64,000 nt of DNA from positions 62,001-126,000 of the forward strand of contig NZ_JAKGAP010000017.1 in the NCBI RefSeq assembly GCF_021532375.1, given 5' to 3'. The position numbers and the translations under genes were made by a program. Below, in pieces: positions 45,503 to 53,938 of this stretch. The notes under the pieces were generated by a model. That model was not told where the DNA came from. It worked only from the letters and a program-made list of their open reading frames with translations, and did no database searches. Each line of letters starts with the position of its first letter. The stretch's first letter is position 1. The stretch is from Paenibacillus alkaliterrae. Lineage in GTDB: Bacteria; Bacillota; Bacilli; Paenibacillales; Paenibacillaceae.

Positions 45503-45661
45503 TTAGGGCTTGTCTTGAGACATGATGAGATACTTCAGTCTTGGTCCGATCATTTTGTCGTAGGCTGATATTCTTTGAGATTGCCGATCACAGAGAATGG
45601 TAACACCTAGCGTCATCAACAAAGGGATAGTCATTTTCTTTTTCAACTCGAAAACCACCAT
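45503..45661 (-). CDS. Possible 52-residue ORF or gene fragment
   Basis: A minus-strand frame beginning MVVFELKKKMTIPLLM and ending KYLIMSQDKP. There is no ribosome site and no family I recognise. It may be a fragment of an older gene or chance; included because it fills an otherwise empty stretch. Confidence 0.15.
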   Translation of the reverse strand: MVVFELKKKMTIPLLMTLGVTILCDRQSQRISAYDKMIGPRLKYLIMSQDKP

Positions 45662-45677
45662 AAAATAAAATTACTTA

Positions 45678-45706
45678 TTGACATTGATAATGATAACTAT
45701 TATCAT
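45678..45706 (+). promoter_or_regulatory. Siderophore operon promoter with Fur box 1
   Basis: TTGACA (45678-45683), 17-bp gap, TATCAT (45701-45706). The 21-bp inverted repeat TGATAATGAT-A-ACTATTATCA (45685-45705) fills the space between them and overlaps the -10, as expected of a Fur operator. Confidence 0.85.
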
Positions 45707-45726
45707 TTACAGTATACCACCGATAA

Positions 45727-45741
45727 TGATAATTATTATCA
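45727..45741 (+). promoter_or_regulatory. Fur box 2 of the siderophore operon
   Basis: TGATAATTATTATCA is a perfect 7-1-7 Fur box just downstream of the expected transcription start, giving a tandem operator with box 1. Confidence 0.88.
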
Positions 45742-46033
45742 ATTTATGCTTAAGGTGTATCCGGATGGGCTGCTATATCAGATTGTGCAAAAATCGGGTG
45801 AAGAACGAAGCAACTCAATCCGATCGAAAAAAGGAGGGGAAACAGTTGTGGCGTCGTCCAAGTAACCTGAGTCGATCACGTGGGCAATATACAGCTGCAC
45901 TGGATTTTATAGGCTCAGCGATTTCCGCTCCATTCCATGTGAACAAACATTGCGATAGCTCCAGGACCTTGTTAGATGGTGGAAGAAATACTTGCATGAT
46001 AACTCATAATCTTAAAGAAGGTAGGGATTTAAT

Positions 46034-47422
46034 ATGCTTCCTTATACAAAAAATGATGAATATCTTGATAGTCAGGCAAGGCGTGAATCCAATGCCCGTT
46101 CCTATCCGCGGCGCATACCGATTGCGATTAATGAAGCATTTGGTATTTATGTAAAGGATGTAGAAGGAAAGACCTATATCGATTGTTTGGCCGGAGCAGG
46201 AACATTAGCACTGGGACACAATCATCCAGTAGTGATTGAAGCGATCAAGAAGTTGCTTGAAGAAAAGAGACCCCTACATACGTTGGATATTACGACTCCG
46301 ATTAAAGAGGAATTCGTGGAAGAGTTATTTGGCAGCTTGCCGGCTGATTTTTCCAGGAATGCCCGAATTCAGTTTTGCGGCCCTTCCGGATCTGATGCCG
46401 TAGAAGCGGCTTTAAAATTGGTCAAGACTGCAACGGGAAGACGGAGCATTATGACCTACCAAGGCGGATATCATGGGATGACGCACGGTTCCCTAAGTCT
46501 TATGGGCAATTTGGGACCGAAAAAAGAGGTTGCCAACCTTATGCCGGATGTGCATTTTCTGCCTTACCCATATCGCTATCGCTGCCCCTTTGGGATTGGA
46601 GGCGAAGAAGGGCATCGGATTGGGAGCGCTTATATCGAACGCTTGCTGGATGATCCGGAAAGCGGGATCGTTCAGCCGGCGGGAATGATCATGGAGATCG
46701 TCCAGGGAGAAGGCGGAGTAATTCCGGCTCCTGATGAATGGATGCGGGAAATTCGCCGCATGACGGAAGAGAAAAGTATTCCTCTAATTATTGATGAGGT
46801 TCAGACGGGATTGGGGCGTACGGGAAAAATGTATGCCTTTGAACATGCAGGCATTACGCCCGATGTTTTGGTTCTTTCCAAAGCAATTGGCGGAAGTTTA
46901 CCGTTAGCGGTCGTCGTGTATCGTGAAGAATTGGACAAATGGGCTCCAGGTGCACATGCAGGAACGTTCCGGGGAAATCAAATGGCAATGGCGACTGGTA
47001 CGGCAACGATTAAATTCATTAAGGAAAATCGTTTGGCGGAGATGGCGGAATTAAATGGGGAGCGATTGGTATCCCAGCTTCAGCAGATTCAAAAGCAAAC
47101 AAATAGTATTAAGGATATCCGTGGCCGCGGACTGATGATTGGGGTGGAAATCGTAAATACGGAGAAGCCTGCAGACCATCTGGGAACTTATCCGGCCTAT
47201 CCGGAACTGGCGAGCCGCATTCAACAGGAATGCTTTAAACGGGGGCTGATTCTTGAACTTGGCGGCCGTCACGGCAGCGTCGTTCGCTTTTTGCCGCCTT
47301 TGATCGTCACAAGCCAGCAAATCGACACCATTAGCGACATCTTTTATGAGGCCATTAAGGAAGCGGAAGCTTCCGCAGCGAATGATTTCTCAACTGAAAA
47401 AGCTGTACAGGAGGTGCGTTAA
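46034..47422 (+). CDS. Diaminobutyrate-2-oxoglutarate aminotransferase (RhbA-like)
   Basis: A 462-residue class III aminotransferase matching L-2,4-diaminobutyrate:2-oxoglutarate aminotransferases. It makes L-2,4-diaminobutyrate from aspartate semialdehyde, the first step toward 1,3-diaminopropane. Visible: GPSGSDAVEAALKL, PLP-phosphate region QGGYHGMTHG, cofactor-binding DEVQTGLGRTG and Schiff-base lysine in LSKAIGGSLPLA. A GGTAGGG ribosome site lies before the ATG. First gene of the siderophore operon; its TAA overlaps the next ATG by one base. Confidence 0.92.
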   Translation: MLPYTKNDEYLDSQARRESNARSYPRRIPIAINEAFGIYVKDVEGKTYIDCLAGAGTLALGHNHPVVIEAIKKLLEEKRPLHTLDITTPIKEEFVEELFGSLPADFSRNARIQFCGPSGSDAVEAALKLVKTATGRRSIMTYQGGYHGMTHGSLSLMGNLGPKKEVANLMPDVHFLPYPYRYRCPFGIGGEEGHRIGSAYIERLLDDPESGIVQPAGMIMEIVQGEGGVIPAPDEWMREIRRMTEEKSIPLIIDEVQTGLGRTGKMYAFEHAGITPDVLVLSKAIGGSLPLAVVVYREELDKWAPGAHAGTFRGNQMAMATGTATIKFIKENRLAEMAELNGERLVSQLQQIQKQTNSIKDIRGRGLMIGVEIVNTEKPADHLGTYPAYPELASRIQQECFKRGLILELGGRHGSVVRFLPPLIVTSQQIDTISDIFYEAIKEAEASAANDFSTEKAVQEVR

Positions 47423-48978
47423 TGGCGGAGAACATTTCTGCCCTTCAGTGGGAAAAGCGCAATCAAACTTTGGAAAAACATAGATTCGACCGTTTGTTTT
47501 TGCATAGCGATGAGCAAAGTATCGCTTATTATCAAAATGCCATGAAACGGGCACAGGAAGCTTTACTGGAGCAGTTCTCGCAAAATAATAAGCCGTACAG
47601 CGGTTTATCTCCCGAGGCCTTTTCGAAGCTTTTCAACTACACCTTCGGGGAGGTTTTACCGGAAGAAGCGGGAGAAATGGGGACTCTGATCGAGAGGATC
47701 GGGGAGACCGTTTTAAAGCATTCCATTGTCGTCTCCGATCCGGCCTGCCTGGCCCATCTCCATTGCCCGCCTTTAAGCGCGGCTTTGGCAGCTGAAGTCA
47801 TGATCAGCGGAAGCAACCAATCGATGGATTCATGGGATCAAAGTGCGGCGGCCACCGTGCTGGAACAAAAAATCATTGATTGGTTATGTGAAGTTCTCGG
47901 ATATGGTCAACAGGCGGATGGCGTGTTTACAAGCGGGGGGACCCAGTCGAATTTTATGGGATTGCTTTTGGCCCGCGATCGATACCTCCAGCGAATGTTC
48001 AATTGGTCGGCACAGCGTATGGGACTTCCGCCGCAAGCGAACAAGCTAAAGATTTTGTGTTCCAAGCAAGCCCATTTTACTGTGCGCCAATCGGCTTTTC
48101 TGCTCGGATTGGGGGATCAGGCGGTCATTCCGGTAGATACGGATGATAAGTATCGGATGTGCATAAAGGATCTGGATCGCCGGATAAAAGAATTGCAGGC
48201 TCAGGATTTACGTCCATTTGCCCTGGTAGCTACGGCGGGAACGACAGATTTTGGAAGCATTGATCCGCTTGAGGAGCTGGCGGTTCGTGCTAGGGAACAT
48301 CAGATGTGGTTTCACGTGGATGCCGCCTATGGCGGAGCACTGATGTTGAGTGAACGTCATCAAGCCAAGTTGAACGGCATTCATTTCGCCGATTCGGTCA
48401 CGGTCGATTTTCATAAATTATTCTATCAGCCTATCAGTTGTGGAGCTTTTCTTGTAAAAGATCGTAATGATTTTGATCTGATCAAGCTCAATGCCGATTA
48501 TTTGAATCCGGAAGATGATGAGGAGAGAGGAATTCCAAATTTAGTTACAAAATCGGTGCAAACCACGCGTCGTTTTGATGCCTTGAAACTATTTATTTCC
48601 CTGCAGGCTGTTGGGAGAAAAACATTCGGTGAAATGATTGACTATACGATAGATTTAGCTTCAGAGACAGCACAAATGATCCAGGATGATCCGGCATTGG
48701 AATTGGTGAATGAACCAGAAATCAATGCGATTGTATTTCGTTATTTACCGCAAGACAGTAAAGATAGGCTGACGGAGCAGTCAAATTGGATAAACGGGTT
48801 GATTCGCTCCAAATTATTGCAGGAAGGTCATGCCGTATTGGCAAGAACTCGCGTCAATGGCTTGGTTTGCTTAAAATTCACACTGCTTAATCCGCGTACT
48901 TCTTTAGATGACATTCGCAAAATATTGAATCAAGTCAAGAGGATAGGCGGGCATCTGGCAAAAGGAACGGGGGAATGA
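47422..48978 (+). CDS. L-2,4-diaminobutyrate decarboxylase (RhbB-like)
   Basis: A 518-residue PLP-dependent group II decarboxylase. It converts L-2,4-diaminobutyrate to 1,3-diaminopropane. Motifs are TSGGTQSNFMGLLLARD, HVDAAYGGAL and the PLP lysine in TVDFHKLFYQP. AGGAGG precedes the ATG, which overlaps the previous stop. The pair with the preceding aminotransferase is diagnostic of diaminopropane-based siderophores of the rhizobactin 1021 / schizokinen type. Confidence 0.92.
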   Translation: MAENISALQWEKRNQTLEKHRFDRLFLHSDEQSIAYYQNAMKRAQEALLEQFSQNNKPYSGLSPEAFSKLFNYTFGEVLPEEAGEMGTLIERIGETVLKHSIVVSDPACLAHLHCPPLSAALAAEVMISGSNQSMDSWDQSAAATVLEQKIIDWLCEVLGYGQQADGVFTSGGTQSNFMGLLLARDRYLQRMFNWSAQRMGLPPQANKLKILCSKQAHFTVRQSAFLLGLGDQAVIPVDTDDKYRMCIKDLDRRIKELQAQDLRPFALVATAGTTDFGSIDPLEELAVRAREHQMWFHVDAAYGGALMLSERHQAKLNGIHFADSVTVDFHKLFYQPISCGAFLVKDRNDFDLIKLNADYLNPEDDEERGIPNLVTKSVQTTRRFDALKLFISLQAVGRKTFGEMIDYTIDLASETAQMIQDDPALELVNEPEINAIVFRYLPQDSKDRLTEQSNWINGLIRSKLLQEGHAVLARTRVNGLVCLKFTLLNPRTSLDDIRKILNQVKRIGGHLAKGTGE

Positions 48979-50798
48979 ATAATATGAAGTATAAACAGAT
49001 TGCAGAACAGGCAACGATTCAAAGTTTTTTAAATTGCTATTTAAGAGAATCCGGGCAATATAAACTTCTGGACGCCGAAAGTGTGGCAGTGAATCCAGCA
49101 AATCAACAACCGTTGGCAAAGCAATGGCTTCATTGTCCGTTACCGCAGCAGGGCATTCACTTATACATTCCGCTGCGCTATTGGTCCATCACGGGACGCC
49201 ATTTATTTTTGTTTCCTATTTTCTATTCCGATTCTGATCATCAAAAGCTATTTGAATTGGATTATATAACTTTAGTCACCTTCATTGTTAAAGAATTGAG
49301 CATCACCTTTGGAAAACAGGCAGCCAAGCAAGATGAGCTGATGCTGCGCGTCATTCTCAGCTGCCAAAATATCGAGCAATACGTCAGCGAACGATATCCG
49401 GATGCGGAACAGCTGTATGGGCTGGACATGAATTTTATAGACGCTGAACAGGCATTAATATTTGGCCATTTAATGCATCCCACCCCAAAAAGCCGACAAG
49501 GTATATCCGAATGGGATGCCCCGGCCTATTCTCCGGAATTAAAGGGAAAATTCCCTTTGCATTATTTCCGCGCACACACATCGATCGTTTGCCAAGGATC
49601 AGCTTTGGCGGACACGGCATCAGATATAATCAAGCAATTGCTGAACAATGATCCCCAGATAACGGATGAATTTAAGGCGAAATATGGCAAGGATGATGAG
49701 TACGCACTGATTCCGATCCATCCTTGGCAGGCACAATTTTTGATGAGCAAGCCTAAAGTTCGTAAGCTGATGGAACAAGGTTTGTTGGAAGATCTCGGAC
49801 AGCAAGGAAGGGCCTATCATCCAACCTCTTCCCTGAGAACGGTTTACCATCCTGAATCAGATTATATGATTAAATTTTCATTGAATATAAAAATTACCAA
49901 TTCCGTGCGTGCCAATAAGTATCAGGAATTGGAGAGGGGAATCGAGGTCAAAAAGTTGATGGAAAGCGAGATCGGCAAGCGGTTGAAAGCTAACCATTCC
50001 CGTTTTCAAATGATTTGCGATCCTGCTTTTATCACCCTTGATATCGATGGGGAAAAAGAATCAGGATTTGAAGTCATTCTGCGGGAGAATCCTTTCAAAT
50101 TTGGGGATGAAAGGAATTCCACGCCGGTGGCATCCTTGTGCCAAGATTCAATCGAAGGAAACTCTTCTCGGTTGGTTGAGATCATGAAGCAATTAGCTGA
50201 AAAAGAAGCACGCTCTACGGAAGACGTAAGTATGGATTGGTTCAAAAAATATCTGGATATATCTCTAAAACCGATCATGTGGCTTTACTTCACCTATGGA
50301 ATCGCCATCGAGGCTCACCAGCAAAATAGTGTCATTCGGCTGAAAGAAGGCTATCCGGAACGATTTTTCTTTCGAGATAACCAAGGATACTATTATTGCC
50401 AATCCTATCATGAAAAACTGAACCATATTTTGCCCGGAATCAGCCAAAAAAGCAACACCCTTTGTTCCGATGCGATTGCGGATGAGCGCTTGCGGTATTA
50501 TTTCTTTTTCAATCATTTGTTAGGGTTGATCAACGCTTTCGGAACAGGCGGCTTAATTGAAGAAAGAAAGCTTCTGCAGGAGTTAAGGGGAGTCTTGGAG
50601 ACGATCGAGATTCCCGATAACAGTTCTTCCCAATTGATAACCAGCTTATTGTCGCATGCCAAGCTTCCGTGCAAAGCGAATCTTCTAACACGCTTTCATG
50701 ATATGGATGAACTGACGGGTTCGCTTGAAACGCAATCGGTCTATGTGAAAATCGATAATCCTTTAAATCTGAAGGAGCTGATCGGTAGTGCAGGCTAA
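48975..50798 (+). CDS. NIS synthetase, IucA/IucC family (RhbC-like)
   Basis: A 607-residue NRPS-independent siderophore synthetase, which uses ATP to activate a citrate carboxylate and joins it to an amine or hydroxylamine. The family's nucleotide-binding motifs are visible: IPIHPWQAQF (about 246-255) and HPTSSLRTVYHP (about 282-293), plus the C-terminal FhuF-like/ligase region starting near IMWLYFTYGIAIEAHQQN. The ATGA overlap at 48975 is taken as start; an in-frame ATG three codons on is an alternative. It probably carries out one of the two condensations on citrate. Confidence 0.92.
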   Translation: MNNMKYKQIAEQATIQSFLNCYLRESGQYKLLDAESVAVNPANQQPLAKQWLHCPLPQQGIHLYIPLRYWSITGRHLFLFPIFYSDSDHQKLFELDYITLVTFIVKELSITFGKQAAKQDELMLRVILSCQNIEQYVSERYPDAEQLYGLDMNFIDAEQALIFGHLMHPTPKSRQGISEWDAPAYSPELKGKFPLHYFRAHTSIVCQGSALADTASDIIKQLLNNDPQITDEFKAKYGKDDEYALIPIHPWQAQFLMSKPKVRKLMEQGLLEDLGQQGRAYHPTSSLRTVYHPESDYMIKFSLNIKITNSVRANKYQELERGIEVKKLMESEIGKRLKANHSRFQMICDPAFITLDIDGEKESGFEVILRENPFKFGDERNSTPVASLCQDSIEGNSSRLVEIMKQLAEKEARSTEDVSMDWFKKYLDISLKPIMWLYFTYGIAIEAHQQNSVIRLKEGYPERFFFRDNQGYYYCQSYHEKLNHILPGISQKSNTLCSDAIADERLRYYFFFNHLLGLINAFGTGGLIEERKLLQELRGVLETIEIPDNSSSQLITSLLSHAKLPCKANLLTRFHDMDELTGSLETQSVYVKIDNPLNLKELIGSAG

Positions 50799-51405
50799 GG
50801 GTAAATTTACTTATGAAGTTAATGACCCGGACATTGACCGCACCATTTCATTCCGTTGCGCAACCATAAAGGAAGATGTGCACAGGCTCCATCATTGGCA
50901 TCATCAAAATCATGTGATCCCGTTTTGGAAGCAAAATTTCTCTTTTCCGCAATACCGGGAGTACTTTCAAAAGCTGCTGGCAGATCGCCATCAAACCTTA
51001 TACATCGGACATTTGAACGGTAAACCGATGAGCTATTGGGAGTCCTATTGGGCCAAAGACGATATTATCGCCGGGCATTATGAGGTTGAGGCTGGCGATC
51101 AGGGCATCCATCTCTTATTTGGTCCAGAGGAATTCTTGGGAAAAGGTTATGCCTTACCCCTGTTAAGGGCAATGACTGCTTTCCAGTTCCAACATCAGGA
51201 TACTAAAAAAGTGATTACTGAACCGGATATTCGCAATGAAAAAGTTATTCATATTTTTAAAAAATGCGGATTTGAGCCACAAAAAGAGATTGATTTGCCG
51301 GATAAACGGGCATTGTTGATGTTTTGTTACCGTGAAACATTTTTGGGGAGGTGGAAGGATGTCGATTACATCCAAGACTTATACAGGAGCGAACAACATG
51401 TTTGA
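50788..51405 (+). CDS. GNAT acyltransferase for hydroxamate formation (RhbD/IucB-like)
   Basis: A 205-residue acetyltransferase of the IucB/RhbD siderophore group. It has HHWHHQNHVIPFW near the start, SYWESYWAKDDIIAGHYE in the middle, and the late GPEEFLGKGYALPLLRAM acyl-CoA-binding loop. It should acylate the N-hydroxylated diaminopropane from acetyl-CoA to give the hydroxamate. The start is GTG 50788, overlapping the preceding gene by 11 bp. No separate fatty-acyl transferase is present, which favours acetyl groups on both arms. Confidence 0.88.
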   Translation: MQAKGKFTYEVNDPDIDRTISFRCATIKEDVHRLHHWHHQNHVIPFWKQNFSFPQYREYFQKLLADRHQTLYIGHLNGKPMSYWESYWAKDDIIAGHYEVEAGDQGIHLLFGPEEFLGKGYALPLLRAMTAFQFQHQDTKKVITEPDIRNEKVIHIFKKCGFEPQKEIDLPDKRALLMFCYRETFLGRWKDVDYIQDLYRSEQHV

Positions 51406-52708
51406 TTTGATTGGGATCGGCATAGGCCCTTTTAACCTTGGCTTGGCCGCTTTATCTGAGGATGTAGAAGGAATTAACGCCTTATTTCTTGAGCAGAAGC
51501 CCCGCTTTCAATGGCATGCGGGCCTGTTAATGGAAGAAACGACCCTTCAGGTCCCTTTTTTTGCCGATGTAGTGACAATGGCTGATCCGACGAGCCGCTT
51601 CAGTTTTCTGAATTACTTGCACGAACATGAACGGCTGTATAAATTTTATTTTCTTGAACGGTTCCATATTCCGCGCAGGGAGTACAACCATTATTGCCAA
51701 TGGGTAGCTGAACAATTGAGCAGTTGCTGCTTCGGTCAGCAGGTCACTGAAATTAAATGGAAAAATGAGCCCTATGGAGAAGGTTATTTTGAAGTCGAGG
51801 CCAAAGATATTCATTCCGGTAAAACGGAGTATTATCAGGCCCGGCATTTGGCATTAGGGGTTGGAAACGTTCCGTATTTGCCGGATTGTTTCTCCTCCCA
51901 TTCTTCTGACGATGTTTTTCATTCGGCGGAATTTCTGTACCGGAAAGAACGATGCAGCCGGGCAAAATCGATTACGGTCATCGGTTCGGGGCAAAGTGCG
52001 GGGGAAGTGTTTCTCGACCTCTTGAGGGAACAGCAGGTATACGGATACCGTTTGGATTGGTTCACCCGTTCCAAAGGATTTTTTCCTATGGAATACTCAA
52101 AATTGGGGCTGGAGCATTTTTCGCCGGAATATACGCGCTATTTTTATCAATTGCCGCAAGACAAAAAGGACCGCATAATCCCCAAGCAGGATTTATTATA
52201 TAAGGGAATCAGCGCAAAAACGATCTCGGATATCTATGATGTCCTGTACGAGCGTTCAGTAGGAGGCGAGAAGCCTCCGGTACGCATGATGGCCATGACG
52301 GAGGTGTCTGAGGTGCAGCGGCTGCATACGGAAGAAGGTGACGCCGCATACCGTCTATCATGCATGCAGTGGGAACAGGAACAAGTCTTCAGCCATGACA
52401 GCGACGTCGTCATTGCGGCAACCGGTTATCACCGTATGGTTCCCGGATGCTTGGCCAGCCTACACTCCCTGATCCACTGGGATGAATACGGAAGGTATAT
52501 CGTTCAGGATAACTACCAGTTAAAACTGACGGAGGATATACCGAACAAAATTTTTGTGCAGAACGGTGAAATGCATACGCATGGGGTGGGAGCTCCCGAT
52601 TTGGGGCTGGGAGCATACCGCAACTCGGTGATTATTAACCATCTGGCCAACAGGGAAGCATATCCCGTCCGCAGCCGAAATGTATTTACTCAGTTTGGGA
52701 TCGGATAA
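51398..52708 (+). CDS. Siderophore amine N-monooxygenase (RhbE/IucD-like)
   Basis: A 436-residue flavin monooxygenase of the lysine/ornithine N-hydroxylase family. It hydroxylates the primary amine of diaminopropane using FAD, NADPH and O2. Visible motifs are the FAD site GIGIGPFNLGLAAL at the N-terminus, the NADPH site GSGQSAGEVFLDLL (about 190-203) and the ATGYH motif. Two starts have good ribosome sites: ATG 51398 (AGGAG, 8-nt gap) and ATG 51359 (GGAGGT, 6-nt gap). I chose 51398 because it leaves only 8 bp overlap with the preceding gene and puts the FAD motif near the terminus as in the family. Confidence 0.9.
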   Translation: MFDLIGIGIGPFNLGLAALSEDVEGINALFLEQKPRFQWHAGLLMEETTLQVPFFADVVTMADPTSRFSFLNYLHEHERLYKFYFLERFHIPRREYNHYCQWVAEQLSSCCFGQQVTEIKWKNEPYGEGYFEVEAKDIHSGKTEYYQARHLALGVGNVPYLPDCFSSHSSDDVFHSAEFLYRKERCSRAKSITVIGSGQSAGEVFLDLLREQQVYGYRLDWFTRSKGFFPMEYSKLGLEHFSPEYTRYFYQLPQDKKDRIIPKQDLLYKGISAKTISDIYDVLYERSVGGEKPPVRMMAMTEVSEVQRLHTEEGDAAYRLSCMQWEQEQVFSHDSDVVIAATGYHRMVPGCLASLHSLIHWDEYGRYIVQDNYQLKLTEDIPNKIFVQNGEMHTHGVGAPDLGLGAYRNSVIINHLANREAYPVRSRNVFTQFGIG

Positions 52709-53909
52709 AGCAGTGGTTCAGCCAAAAGGGATTCAAGCCATATTGTTTTTTTGCATCTTTTACTTCGTCTTTACGGAAGTCGCTTTATCACCGTTCTATC
52801 CTCAATTTTTTGAGAAAGTATTCGATATTAAGGATTTGGAATATACCGGCTTCTATATTTTTATGGCCCGCTTGACGGTGGTGATATCAGCTCCGATCTG
52901 GGGATTATTGGCCAAACGCTATGAAGTGAAGTACCTGCTGTTCACCGGGCAATGGATCTCTGTATTCATGCTGATCGGGATGGGTGCGTCCGCGAATGCG
53001 GAACAATTTCTTATTTTTACGGTGCTGCTGCTTATCGGAAAAAGCAGCTTCTTGCTGATTTATCCTTTGCTCATCGAATTGGGTGGACATAAGCAGAATG
53101 CTGCGGTAGCAGGTTGCTATCATGTGGTTTTACATTCAGCAGTTATAATGGGGACCCTACTAGGGGCATGTCTGTTGAAGCTGAATGAACCTTTAGACCT
53201 TTTTTACTGGATGGCCGTTTGTGATCTTGGGTTATGGATTATCTGCTGGTTCGCCTTACGAAAGGTCTTTTCAAAAAAACAGAAGAGCATCGAAAAGAAT
53301 TCCCCTCGGGTTGGCAACCACTCGATTGGGTTCATGCTGACGATCGGTTTGGTGATTTTCACCTTTCATACGGCGAACAATGTGATCCGCCCCTATTTTA
53401 TAACATATACAGTAAACGATTTTGGCTTATCTTTGACAGAGAGCAGCTGGATTTTCATCGCCCCTAGCCTGATGGCCATTCTGGCCTATCCGTTTATCCG
53501 AAAGGCTTGCATTCCTGAAAGGTTGACTTCCGTCTATCTTTTTGCCGTAGGTATGTTGTCCGGCAGTCTGTTTTTGCAGGGGGCGACCAACAGTTTGATG
53601 CTTCTATTGCTTGGAAGGGTATTTTACGGCTTCTTTCTTGCCGTTTCGCAAGCTGCTTTGGAGATTTATTTGTTTCAACGAAGCAGGGATAGTTTGCATC
53701 TGAATTATACGATGGCCGCCTCGTTTCAAAATATTGGCCTATTGGCGGCGCCATTATTGGCATCATCCTTGGTAACCTCATACAACCCGGCGTTCCCGTT
53801 GATCATTGCAGCCGTAATCTGCCTGGTCAATCTTGGCTTGGCCCGTTTAACCATTTTTCGAAGTGAGAGCCGGTCAACTACTCAAGAAACAAAGGTGTTT
53901 GATTGTTAA
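52680..53909 (+). CDS. MFS transporter, probable siderophore exporter
   Basis: A 409-residue major facilitator with about 11-12 membrane helices. It contains a loop-2/3 signature-like segment GLLAKRYEVKYLLF and a basic central loop (KKQKSIEKN). Its position inside the biosynthetic operon, between the monooxygenase and the last synthetase, points to export of the finished siderophore. The start is uncertain: ATG 52680 lies 29 bp inside the previous gene with a weak ribosome site, and GTG 52713 is an alternative. Confidence 0.85.
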   Translation: MYLLSLGSDKAVVQPKGIQAILFFCIFYFVFTEVALSPFYPQFFEKVFDIKDLEYTGFYIFMARLTVVISAPIWGLLAKRYEVKYLLFTGQWISVFMLIGMGASANAEQFLIFTVLLLIGKSSFLLIYPLLIELGGHKQNAAVAGCYHVVLHSAVIMGTLLGACLLKLNEPLDLFYWMAVCDLGLWIICWFALRKVFSKKQKSIEKNSPRVGNHSIGFMLTIGLVIFTFHTANNVIRPYFITYTVNDFGLSLTESSWIFIAPSLMAILAYPFIRKACIPERLTSVYLFAVGMLSGSLFLQGATNSLMLLLLGRVFYGFFLAVSQAALEIYLFQRSRDSLHLNYTMAASFQNIGLLAAPLLASSLVTSYNPAFPLIIAAVICLVNLGLARLTIFRSESRSTTQETKVFDC

Positions 53910-53938
53910 ATCATTAAAAAGACGGAGGAGTGATAGGT

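Larger units (their letters stand above)
45662..46033 (+). other. 372-bp regulatory and leader region of the siderophore operon
   Basis: Contains the promoter, two Fur boxes and a transcribed leader of about 320 nt. Inside the leader a strong ribosome site (AAAAAAGGAGGGG, 45828-45839) is followed by TTG at 45846 and by GTG at 45848. The GTG opens a five-codon frame (MASSK, stop at 45863-45865); the TTG frame runs past the aminotransferase start. No riboswitch fold is recognised. Confidence 0.5.

Noticed and set aside
45678-46154. 158-codon open frame through the siderophore promoter
   Set aside because: Its first part translates the promoter and Fur boxes. Only the possible leader start at 45846 was kept, as a finding.
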